A stretch of DNA of 5,352 nucleotides, taken from positions 1 through 5,352 of the forward strand of contig JAOZPY010000220.1 in the NCBI GenBank assembly GCA_029932495.1. The letters run 5' to 3'. This DNA is from Desulfobacterales bacterium (GTDB lineage Bacteria; Desulfobacterota; Desulfobacteria; Desulfobacterales; JAFDCJ01). The notes under the pieces were generated by a model. That model was not told where the DNA came from and searched no databases. It saw only the letters and a program-made list of their open reading frames with translations. Numbering within the stretch: the first letter of the stretch is position 1; the number at the start of each line of letters is the position of its first letter. Shown piece by piece: positions 1 through 5,197 of this stretch. The position numbers were made by a program, and so were the translations under genes.

Positions 1-783
1 AGCAAGGGGCTTAACTGGGGTGGCAGCCTGATCCGGGCCCAGGCCGCAGGTTATGGCTGTGTATATTTTGCTGCTGAAATGCTGGCCACGCGCAATCTGG
101 ATCTGGAAGGCCAGATCTGCCTGGTATCCGGATCGGGCAATGTGGCCCAGCACACCGCGGAAAAATTGATCGAGATGGGTGCGAAAGTAATTACCCTGTC
201 GGATTCTTCCGGCTATGTTTTTGATCCGGAAGGCATCGACACCGGCAAGCTGGCCTTTATCAAACAGCTGAAAAACATCCGGCGGGGACGCATCAGGGAG
301 TATGCCGATAAATACCCGGCAGCCACTTATACCCCGGTGGATCCCATCCTGGATTACAACCCGCTTTGGCGCCACCGGGCCGGCTGCGCCTTTCCCTGCG
401 CCACCCAAAACGAAATCAACGAAAAGGATGCCTACGGCCTGATCAATAACAACGTTAAGCTGGTGTGCGAGGGTGCCAACATGCCCTGCACGCCCGCGGC
501 CACGGATATATTCCTGGATAGAAAAATCCTTTATGCCCCCGGAAAAGCGGCTAATGCCGGCGGGGTAGCGGTTTCCGGACTGGAGATGGTCCAAAACAGT
601 ATGCGGCTGAATTGGCTCGGCGAAGAAGTCGACAGCCGCCTGAAGCTCATTATGAAGAGTATCCACCAGACCTGCCTGGATGCCGCGCAGCAGTACGGGA
701 GCCCCGGCAACTACTCCATTGGGGCAAACATTACCGGCTTCGTAAAGGTGGTGGAAGCCATGCTGGACCAGGGGGTGGTATAG
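1..783 (+). CDS. gdhA: NADP-type glutamate dehydrogenase, C-terminal part (5' end outside window)
   Basis: Cytoplasmic enzyme interconverting 2-oxoglutarate plus ammonium and L-glutamate, a main route of ammonium assimilation. The open frame runs in from base 1 and gives 260 residues to a TAG at 781-783, with a second in-frame TAA at 787. The family is about 450 residues, so roughly the first 190, including most of the substrate-binding domain, are missing. Visible landmarks by fragment residue: GLNWGGS near 3-9; the Rossmann loop GSGNVA at 44-49; SDSSG at 67-71, the sequence usual in NADP-using hexameric enzymes; PCATQNE; CEGANMP; and APGKAANAGGVAVSGLEM. The C-terminus (GANITGFVKVVEAMLDQGVV) aligns by eye with E. 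coli GdhA to its last residue, so the 3' end is intact. One oddity is that the usual RPEATGYG segment reads RAQAAGYG (residues 12-19). The gene converges with the transporter operon downstream. Promoter and regulation are not visible. The family call is secure; NADP preference is inferred. Confidence 0.96.
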   Translation, partial: SKGLNWGGSLIRAQAAGYGCVYFAAEMLATRNLDLEGQICLVSGSGNVAQHTAEKLIEMGAKVITLSDSSGYVFDPEGIDTGKLAFIKQLKNIRRGRIREYADKYPAATYTPVDPILDYNPLWRHRAGCAFPCATQNEINEKDAYGLINNNVKLVCEGANMPCTPAATDIFLDRKILYAPGKAANAGGVAVSGLEMVQNSMRLNWLGEEVDSRLKLIMKSIHQTCLDAAQQYGSPGNYSIGANITGFVKVVEAMLDQGVV

Positions 784-799
784 CGATAAAAGATAAACG

Positions 800-838
800 T
801 CCAATATCGGTTCGACAACATCCAACGTCGAATCCAAC
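800..838. repeat. Short inverted repeat with three TCCAA copies in the convergent intergenic gap
   Basis: In the 138-base gap between gdhA and the permease stop, TTCGAC (811-816) and GTCGAA (827-832) form a perfect 6-bp inverted repeat with a 10-base loop, extendable by a G-T wobble and one G-C pair. TCCAA occurs at 800-804, 821-825 and 833-837. No T-run follows on either strand, so this is not a standard intrinsic terminator. It could be a weak bidirectional hairpin or a decayed copy of a dispersed intergenic repeat. No other feature is recognised in the gap. Confidence 0.3.
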
Positions 839-921
839 TGGCATTCATGTATTGGGGCGGCCTGGTTAGAGTCTGCCGGCTTACAGGTGCAGAAAAAGGC
901 GAAGCAGCGGATACGTGTTCT

Positions 922-1878
922 TTACATCGAACGGATCTCCTGGCGCATGAAGACCATGTAAGAAACGGCAAAACAGATGATGGTGATGGCCACCAGCGAA
1001 ATGAGGTAGGGAATGACAATCAGGATGCTTTGGCTCAGGGGCAGGGGCCCGGAAAAGCGTGCCATGGAAAGATTTTCCATGGGTCCCATGGAGACAATGG
1101 AGCGGGTGGATTTGCGCATGGGGTCGATAATTGTGGCGGTGGCGTCCGTATATAGCTTCATGGGGGAGGTGAGCTGGACGGCTTTGACGATGCGGGCCTG
1201 GCGCACCACTGCCGCCGTATCGGACTGAGGGGTGTCACCGGCCAGGGCATTGCCCAGGATGCTGGCACCGATGGATACGAAAAACGAAAAAAAGATCCAC
1301 ACCGCCAGCGCCGCCAGGGCCGAAGTGGCCGTGGAGCGAAATATAATTGAAAAAAGGATGGCCACCCCCAGCCAGAAGGAAATATAGATAATACTGATTA
1401 CCAGATAAATGAGGATGCGCCATATTTCTTCGAGGCCCGGAACGATCCCCATGACCAGCAGCCCGAGGCCGGTGATTACCAGTACGATGGATACCAGCAT
1501 GATGGAAATCATGGCCACCCCGGCCAGAAATTTGCCGTTGATCACCACGTCCCGGTAGATGGGCTGGGCCAGCAATTTGCTCAACGTACCCTCGTTGCGT
1601 TCCCGGTTGATGGTGTCAAAACCCAGAATGAGTCCCACCAACGGTCCGAAAAAGGCAACGAACTGAACCAGGGAAAACATGGCCCCCGGTGCTGTAAAAA
1701 GCATTAAAAAGATAAAGCGTGGTTTGGCGACGCCTTCCAACTGCTGGCGAATATTCAGCCCCACCATGTAAGCGGTGATGAGGCTGACCATGGCGATCAG
1801 GGCAAATATGATGATAAACCGGTAGCTGCTGAAATGATCCGCCAACTCTTTTCTGAATATAACCTTGATTCCCTGCAC
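922..1878 (-). CDS. ABC-2 type transporter permease
   Basis: Integral inner-membrane subunit, 318 residues, of an ABC exporter of the NosY/ABC-2 type; it would pair with the ATPase encoded just upstream. About six hydrophobic helices are visible: roughly residues 20-40, 66-88, 117-147, 154-180, 186-210 and 284-310. Between the second and third lies the conserved stretch INRERNEGTLSKLLAQPIYR (90-109), followed by a GK at 115-116, the hallmark of ABC-2 permeases that contacts the ATPase. A hydrophilic loop of about 70 residues (211-283) separates the last two helices and is probably extracytoplasmic. The start is GTG at 1876-1878, chosen because AGGAGG sits 7 bases upstream and the ATPase stop is only 2 bases away. 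It is the last gene of the operon and ends with TAA at 922-924. The substrate cannot be read from the sequence; related families export antibiotics, lipids or polysaccharides, or support NosD-type maturation. The family call is strong, the function unknown. Confidence 0.9.
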   Translation of the reverse strand: MQGIKVIFRKELADHFSSYRFIIIFALIAMVSLITAYMVGLNIRQQLEGVAKPRFIFLMLFTAPGAMFSLVQFVAFFGPLVGLILGFDTINRERNEGTLSKLLAQPIYRDVVINGKFLAGVAMISIMLVSIVLVITGLGLLVMGIVPGLEEIWRILIYLVISIIYISFWLGVAILFSIIFRSTATSALAALAVWIFFSFFVSIGASILGNALAGDTPQSDTAAVVRQARIVKAVQLTSPMKLYTDATATIIDPMRKSTRSIVSMGPMENLSMARFSGPLPLSQSILIVIPYLISLVAITIICFAVSYMVFMRQEIRSM

Positions 1879-1880
1879 CG

Positions 1881-2633
1881 CTAAGCCTCCTGGAAATATT
1901 TCATGTAGATTTCTTCCAGCGTATATTGTTCCGGGCCGATGCCCAGCTTTTCCTTGGCCAACCGGTCCATGGGGCCCTGGGCCACCATGCGCCCCTTGAT
2001 CATGATACCCACTCGGTGACAGATTTTTTGCACCTGATTCAGCAGGTGACTGGACAGCAGCACGGTCATTTTTCTCTCGCGGCTCAATTGCTCGATCAGG
2101 TCCATCATGCGATTGGTCGCATCCGGGTCCAGCCCAAGGGTGGGCTCGTCCAGAAAGGCCACCCTGGAGTCTTTGATGAGCAGTTCTGCCAGGCCCAGGC
2201 GCTGGCGCATGCCCCGGGAATAGGCTCGGATCTTTTTTTCGGCTTCGCTGGCCAGTCCGACGGCCTCCAGGGCGCTGCGGATACGCTCTTCAGCCCGACT
2301 ACCGCTGAGGCCGTTTAATTCACCGATAAAGCGCAGCATCTGCACGGCGTTCAAGTCGGGATAAAACCCCATGTTTTCCTGCAAGTAGCCGATTTTGGAT
2401 TTTACTTTTATCGGGTCTCTGACGGGGTCCAGGCCCATGACCCGGGCAGTGCCGCTGGTAGGTTCGGTCAGGCCCAGCAGCATCAGCAACGTGGTGGTTT
2501 TGCCGGCGCCGTTGGGGCCCAGAAATCCAAAGATTTCACCCTCACCCACTGAAAAAGAGATATGATCCACAGCCACCGACCCATTGTATTTTTTTGTCAG
2601 CTCGTGTGTTTCGATAATTGCAGGGGTGTTCAT
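1881..2633 (-). CDS. ABC transporter ATP-binding protein (CcmA/NosF-like)
   Basis: Cytoplasmic ATPase subunit, 250 residues, the normal length for a single nucleotide-binding domain. Motifs in order: aromatic A-loop Y16; Walker A GPNGAGKTT at 39-47; Q-loop Q85 in GYLQEN; signature YSRGMRQRL at 138-146, the SRGMRQ variant usual in ABC-2 exporters of this class; Walker B VAFLDEP at 158-164 with catalytic E163; D-loop GLD at 167-169; and switch histidine H196 in SSH. All catalytic residues are present, so it should be active. The tail TLEEIYMKYFQEA (238-250) is the usual end of the subfamily. It starts at ATG 2631-2633, one base after the stop of the NEW3 gene, with AGGAAGG 7 bases upstream, and stops (TAG) 2 bases before the permease GTG. 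The tight spacing implies one mRNA and one complex. No substrate specificity can be deduced from the ATPase alone. Confidence 0.95.
   Translation of the reverse strand: MNTPAIIETHELTKKYNGSVAVDHISFSVGEGEIFGFLGPNGAGKTTTLLMLLGLTEPTSGTARVMGLDPVRDPIKVKSKIGYLQENMGFYPDLNAVQMLRFIGELNGLSGSRAEERIRSALEAVGLASEAEKKIRAYSRGMRQRLGLAELLIKDSRVAFLDEPTLGLDPDATNRMMDLIEQLSRERKMTVLLSSHLLNQVQKICHRVGIMIKGRMVAQGPMDRLAKEKLGIGPEQYTLEEIYMKYFQEA
1886..1891 (-). promoter_or_regulatory. Ribosome binding site fixing the GTG start of the permease
   Basis: AGGAGG on the minus strand lies 7 bases before the GTG at 1876-1878, within the last codons of the ATPase gene. This strong site supports a GTG rather than ATG start and suggests translational coupling of permease to ATPase. 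Confidence 0.8.
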
Positions 2634-2634
2634 T

Positions 2635-3849
2635 TTAACGCCTTCCTAACCAGCGGAAAACTCCGAATAATCCGATGATTACCGCCACAATGATCCCGAT
2701 GCCGATCCATCCCCAGGCTGCCGAGGCTTTCACGGTGGTGCGAAACTCCAATGTTTTGGATGCTTTTTCGCCGTCGATTTTGATGGTTACCGAGTAGTCG
2801 CCCACCAGGGCATCCTCGTAAGGGGTGATGGTCATTTCGATCTGTTTGAGGCCACCCGGTTCGATGGCATCTATTTTTTCGGGCTTGAACTCGACTTTCC
2901 AGTTTTCGGGCTTGAATGACATGAACTTGATGTCATGGTTGACGGCGGAACCGGAATTTTTAACGTAAAAGGAGATGTTGGCCGGTTTGCCACGCCGGGC
3001 GTCCAAAGACAGCAGGCCGTTGGCCGTGCCGACCTCCAGACCGTAGGTACCGGTCAAAATGACAGCCAGTTTGGCTTCGCCCTTGGCTCCACCAGAGCTT
3101 ACCCGGATGTTGATGGGGTATTGGCCGGCGGGGGCCATCATGGCGGGTTTTACCTCCACGGCAATGGTCTGGCTCTGATCGGCCTTGAGCCGCAGGCTGG
3201 AAATATATTTGGATTCATAAGCCGGTTTGAAATTAATTTCCCAGCCCTTGGGTCCCTGGGCGAACAGGTTGAAGACATCGTCTTTATCCAGTTTGCTGAC
3301 CACTTCGACGGAAAACTCAAAAGTGGCATCCGATGGACCGCGGATTTCCGGATAGGATGTAGTCAGCTTGACACCCCGGTCTTTTTTTTCGGCCTTTTCC
3401 TTGGTGCCGATGGTCACCGTGATATTCTGGGCCATCTTGAATTTTCCATCCGGGGTTTTAGCTTCCACCCGAAACTTATACGTACCGGGAGGGGTATCCT
3501 TGCCGGGCTCGGCTTCAAATGTCAGCGTTTTGTCATCGCCGGAGGCCACATGAACGCCGGTTACCGTATAGCGGTAGGTCTTGATCCGAGTTTTCCAGCC
3601 CTCGGGCTTTTTGGAAACCCAGACATCCACGTTTTCATCGCTTTTTCCGCGGTTGTGAAAAATGAGGTCCATGCTGACATTTTCGTCTGGCGGGATTTCG
3701 ACACCTGGGTACTCGGCAGCCATCGTTATCGATCTGGCGGGTCGGTTGTCATTTTGCGTCGTCGCCAAACAAAGGCCCGGGGTGAGCCCCCATGCGATGA
3801 CCAGCAGCAGAACCAATAACCCCATGTGACCCGATTTAACAAGTTTCAT
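2635..3849 (-). CDS. Exported, membrane-anchored protein with three NEW3-like domains
   Basis: A 404-residue predicted envelope protein, first gene of an operon with an ABC ATPase and permease. Residues 1-30 look like a Sec signal peptide (KLVK start, hydrophobic core about 10-29, possible cleavage after CLA at 29). Three beta-rich repeats follow, about 44-148, 160-267 and 268-373. Each carries a P-x-G/N-W turn (PEGW 82-85, PKGW 200-203, PENW 314-317) and later a G-x-Y strand (GTY 122-124, GQY 242-244, GDY 350-352). This pattern fits the NEW3 (NPCBM-associated, COG1470-like) Ig fold. A lysine-rich linker lies at 147-158. Residues 379-399 form one transmembrane helix ending RWLGRR, so the body should be periplasmic with a short cytoplasmic tail. 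The frame stays open to 4056, but the ATG at 3847-3849 is preferred because AAGGAGG lies 8 bases upstream and the signal peptide begins there. Role unknown; substrate or polymer binding for the transporter is plausible. Confidence 0.85.
   Translation of the reverse strand: MKLVKSGHMGLLVLLLVIAWGLTPGLCLATTQNDNRPARSITMAAEYPGVEIPPDENVSMDLIFHNRGKSDENVDVWVSKKPEGWKTRIKTYRYTVTGVHVASGDDKTLTFEAEPGKDTPPGTYKFRVEAKTPDGKFKMAQNITVTIGTKEKAEKKDRGVKLTTSYPEIRGPSDATFEFSVEVVSKLDKDDVFNLFAQGPKGWEINFKPAYESKYISSLRLKADQSQTIAVEVKPAMMAPAGQYPINIRVSSGGAKGEAKLAVILTGTYGLEVGTANGLLSLDARRGKPANISFYVKNSGSAVNHDIKFMSFKPENWKVEFKPEKIDAIEPGGLKQIEMTITPYEDALVGDYSVTIKIDGEKASKTLEFRTTVKASAAWGWIGIGIIVAVIIGLFGVFRWLGRR
2641..2647 (-). promoter_or_regulatory. 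Ribosome binding site of the ABC ATPase gene
   Basis: AGGAAGG on the minus strand is 7 bases from the ATG at 2631-2633 and lies inside the final codons of the NEW3-protein gene. Together with the 1-base intergenic gap it supports translational coupling. Confidence 0.7.
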
Positions 3850-3857
3850 CTGAATCG

Positions 3858-3864
3858 CCTCCTT
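3858..3864 (-). promoter_or_regulatory. Ribosome binding site deciding the start of the NEW3-domain gene
   Basis: AAGGAGG on the minus strand lies 8 bases before the ATG at 3847-3849. It rules against the 69-residue upstream extension of the open frame, which would begin with a TTG at 4056 and place non-secretory sequence before the signal peptide. Confidence 0.85.
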
Positions 3865-3922
3865 GGTTTTAAAAACATGGTTCGGTCCGGATTCTGAACC
3901 CACAACCGTTGCAAAGGTGATT

Positions 3923-3951
3923 TTTCTACAACTGTGATAGGGGGTTGTCAA
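3923..3951 (-). promoter_or_regulatory. Sigma-70-type promoter for the NEW3/ABC operon
   Basis: On the minus strand a perfect -35 box TTGACA (3946-3951) is followed after exactly 17 bases by TAGAAA (3923-3928), a 4/6 match to the -10 consensus. Transcription would begin near 3916, leaving a leader of about 65 bases before the ATG at 3849. ACAAC and its complement GTTGT (3928-3932 and 3944-3948) flank the spacer and could be an operator. I see no terminator or riboswitch in the leader. Confidence 0.65.
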
Positions 3952-3987
3952 GTATTTGCTGGGTTTAACTTTAATTATTTTTTTTAC

Positions 3988-4016
3988 TTGCTTTTTATAG
4001 AAGAATTCTATAATAT
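3988..4016 (+). promoter_or_regulatory. Probable promoter of the ParA operon
   Basis: A perfect -10 box TATAAT lies at 4009-4014, with TTGCTT at 3988-3993 as the best -35. The spacer is 15 bases, or 17 if TAATAT at 4011-4016 is the -10. An AT-rich tract with eight consecutive T residues (3978-3985) lies just upstream and could act as an UP element. Transcription would start near 4021, giving a leader of about 38 bases. The promoter is divergent from the NEW3/ABC promoter; the two -35 regions are about 36 bases apart. Confidence 0.6.
3995..4013. promoter_or_regulatory. 19-bp palindrome overlapping the -10 box (candidate operator)
   Basis: TTATAGAA (3995-4002) and TTCTATAA (4006-4013) are perfect 8-bp inverted repeats around the 3-base spacer GAA. 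The right arm overlaps the TATAAT at 4009-4014, so a bound protein would block RNA polymerase. The core AGAAGAATTC recurs at 4023-4032, exactly 24 bases downstream of its copy at 3999-4008. The likeliest ligand is the small DNA-binding protein encoded at 4816-5163, as an autorepressor; this is inference. Confidence 0.5.
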
Positions 4017-4051
4017 AAGAACAGAAGAATTCGAGAACAGTTGAACAAAGG
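4004..4051 (+). repeat. Six degenerate 8-bp direct repeats upstream of the ParA gene (candidate operator or centromere)
   Basis: Read in steps of eight from 4004, six consecutive units all begin with AA, and five of the six end with G (4004, 4012, 4020, 4028, 4036 and 4044 are the unit starts). Position 3 is always T or C. The exact words AGAAGAATTC (24-base pitch) and AGAACAG (4018-4024 and 4034-4040, 16-base pitch) recur at multiples of eight. The array spans the -10 box, the probable start of transcription and the Shine-Dalgarno. Ribbon-helix-helix partition proteins such as ParG and Omega are known to bind arrays of short direct repeats of 7-8 bp pitch in front of their own operons. The base composition is A-rich, so some similarity could arise by chance. 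Confidence 0.45.
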
Positions 4052-4058
4052 GGCAAAC

Positions 4059-4844
4059 ATGCGCAAAATGGCAGTGGCCATGGCCAAAGGCGGGGTGGGC
4101 AAGACCACCACCGCCGTGAATCTGGCCCACGGACTGGCCAGCCGGGGGCAGCGGGTTCTGTTGGTGGACTGCGACACTCAAGGCCAGGTGGCCCGGTTTT
4201 TGGGAGTTAAGCCGTCCTGGGGATTGTATGAATTCATCACTGAACGTCGACCGGACGGAAAAGCGATGTCGCGCAACGATGCCGTTTTCCCGGCGCGGGA
4301 AAATCTGTGGATTCTCGACGGGGGCATCCGGCTGGTAGAATTGAAAAATTGGCTGGGTGAACAGCCGCGGCAAATGCGGCAGACGGTCCTGGCCCATAAA
4401 CTGGTGCCCAGGCAGGGGGCGCTGGATTTTCTGATTTTTGACTGTGCCCCGGGCTGGGATGTGTTGAGCGTCAACATTTTGATGGCCGCTGATGAGGTAT
4501 TGTGCCCGGTGGCTTTGCAGGGGCCTGCTTTGCAGGGGCTAAAAACATTTTTCCGGTACCTGCAGTCGGCCCAGAAGTTGAACCCGGATTTGCGCCTCAA
4601 CTACGTGCTGCCCACCATGTACGATCGCAGAACCCGCCATAGCCAGGATGTTTTCGAGCAGCTGAAAAAATATTTCAACCGCCAACTGTGCAATCCCATA
4701 AACTACAACGTGCGTTTGTGTGAAGCCCCGGCCCACGGCAAAAGCATTTTTGAATATGCGGCCAGCGCCCGCGGGGCTCGCGACTACCGCAATCTGGTCG
4801 AAAGGATATTAAACCATGGCCACCGGCAAGAAAGACACACCTGA
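4059..4844 (+). CDS. ParA/Soj-family partition or positioning ATPase
   Basis: A 261-residue deviant Walker-type ATPase, normal length for small ParA/ParF proteins without an N-terminal DNA-binding domain. Motifs: Walker A KGGVGKTTT at 10-18 with signature lysine K10 and K15; Walker A' DCDTQGQ at 37-43 (usually D-x-DPQGN), with D39 at the catalytic position; Walker B LIFDCAPG at 125-132; MYDRRTR at 187-193; and NVRLCEAPAHGK at 217-228, whose R219 corresponds to a residue implicated in nonspecific DNA binding in Soj. Such proteins dimerise on ATP, bind the nucleoid and are released by a small partner, moving DNA or protein cargo. The ATG at 4059 is preferred over the TTG at 4041 because AAAGGGG (4047-4053) lies 5 bases before it. 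The 3' end overlaps the next gene by 29 bases. No ParB-type gene follows, so this is probably an orphan ParA rather than the main chromosome system. Cargo unknown. Confidence 0.9.
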   Translation: MRKMAVAMAKGGVGKTTTAVNLAHGLASRGQRVLLVDCDTQGQVARFLGVKPSWGLYEFITERRPDGKAMSRNDAVFPARENLWILDGGIRLVELKNWLGEQPRQMRQTVLAHKLVPRQGALDFLIFDCAPGWDVLSVNILMAADEVLCPVALQGPALQGLKTFFRYLQSAQKLNPDLRLNYVLPTMYDRRTRHSQDVFEQLKKYFNRQLCNPINYNVRLCEAPAHGKSIFEYAASARGARDYRNLVERILNHGHRQERHT

Positions 4845-5163
4845 TTTATTTGCTGAAAAAGGGTTTGACCCGGTTAGTGTTGCCACCGGTTCGGCAGGCA
4901 CCACGCCCGGAGAAAATGACGTGTCGCAACAGCCGGCACGGGGCAAAACCGACACGCCGCCAAAAAAGAAAGCCGGTTTTTACTTGTCGCGGGAAATCCT
5001 GGATCGCTTTGCCCTCAAATTTTACGAATTAAAATTGGCCGGTGTGCCCGTAGACAACAAGTCCGCATTGCTGGAACTGTCGCTTTGCTTTGCCCTGGAC
5101 GACTTGGACAGGGGGCAGAAAAGCCATGTGCTGCAACGCATATATGCCAGCGGCAAGATGTGA
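4816..5163 (+). CDS. Small ParA-partner protein, probable ribbon-helix-helix DNA-binding
   Basis: 115 residues; I do not recognise a named family. Residues 1-52 are low in hydrophobics and rich in G, T, P, K and acidic residues, so probably disordered. The fold begins after a basic patch (PKKKAG, 49-54). A short strand AGFYLS (53-58), a helix at 59-75, a turn AGVPVD, a second helix from NKSALLEL (81-98) and a last helix at about 101-111 fit a strand-helix-helix (ribbon-helix-helix) layout. The start is ATG 4816, with AAGGA 9 bases upstream; the gene begins inside the ParA gene, so the two are co-translated. Small partners of ParF-type ATPases commonly pair a flexible N-terminus that stimulates ATP hydrolysis with a ribbon-helix-helix DNA-binding domain. 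By analogy this one may bind the repeats at 4004-4051 and repress its operon. It could instead be a protein-cargo adaptor (McdB-like). The reading frame is solid; the role is inference. Confidence 0.75.
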   Translation: MATGKKDTPDLFAEKGFDPVSVATGSAGTTPGENDVSQQPARGKTDTPPKKKAGFYLSREILDRFALKFYELKLAGVPVDNKSALLELSLCFALDDLDRGQKSHVLQRIYASGKM

Positions 5164-5197
5164 GGCCCGAACACATACCTAAGGATATTATAAAGCT

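Noticed and set aside
784..921. Intrinsic terminator between gdhA and the permease gene
   Set aside because: The hairpin at 811-832 has no T-run after it on either strand, and the AAAAA near 894 is on the wrong side of the only other weak stem for minus-strand termination.
3769..3771. Lipoprotein signal in the NEW3 protein (cysteine 27)
   Set aside because: The residues before the cysteine are P-G-L; a lipobox needs a small residue (G, A or S) directly before the cysteine.
2935..3819. Long plus-strand open frame of 294 codons
   Set aside because: It lies wholly antisense to the NEW3-domain gene, which has a signal peptide, a repeated domain pattern, a membrane anchor and a strong ribosome binding site. 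The plus-strand translation has no recognisable motif and is a codon-bias shadow.
3850..4056. N-terminal extension of the NEW3 protein by 69 residues from a TTG at 4056
   Set aside because: It would bury the signal peptide, run through the promoter and bypass an AAGGAGG placed 8 bases before the ATG at 3849.
4041..4058. TTG start for the ParA gene, six codons upstream
   Set aside because: Only a poor purine stretch precedes it, whereas the ATG at 4059 has AAAGGGG 5 bases upstream and gives the usual short N-terminus before the Walker A motif.
4008..4600. Minus-strand open frames across the first part of the ParA gene
   Set aside because: They overlap clear ParA motifs on the plus strand and their translations show no domain or secretion signal.
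4059..4844. Identification of the ATPase as MinD or a nitrogenase-type iron protein
   Set aside because: The KGGVGKTTT, MYDRRTR and NVRLCEAPAHGK motifs and the small overlapping downstream partner fit ParA/Soj; there is no C-terminal amphipathic membrane helix as in MinD and no nitrogenase iron-protein cysteine context.
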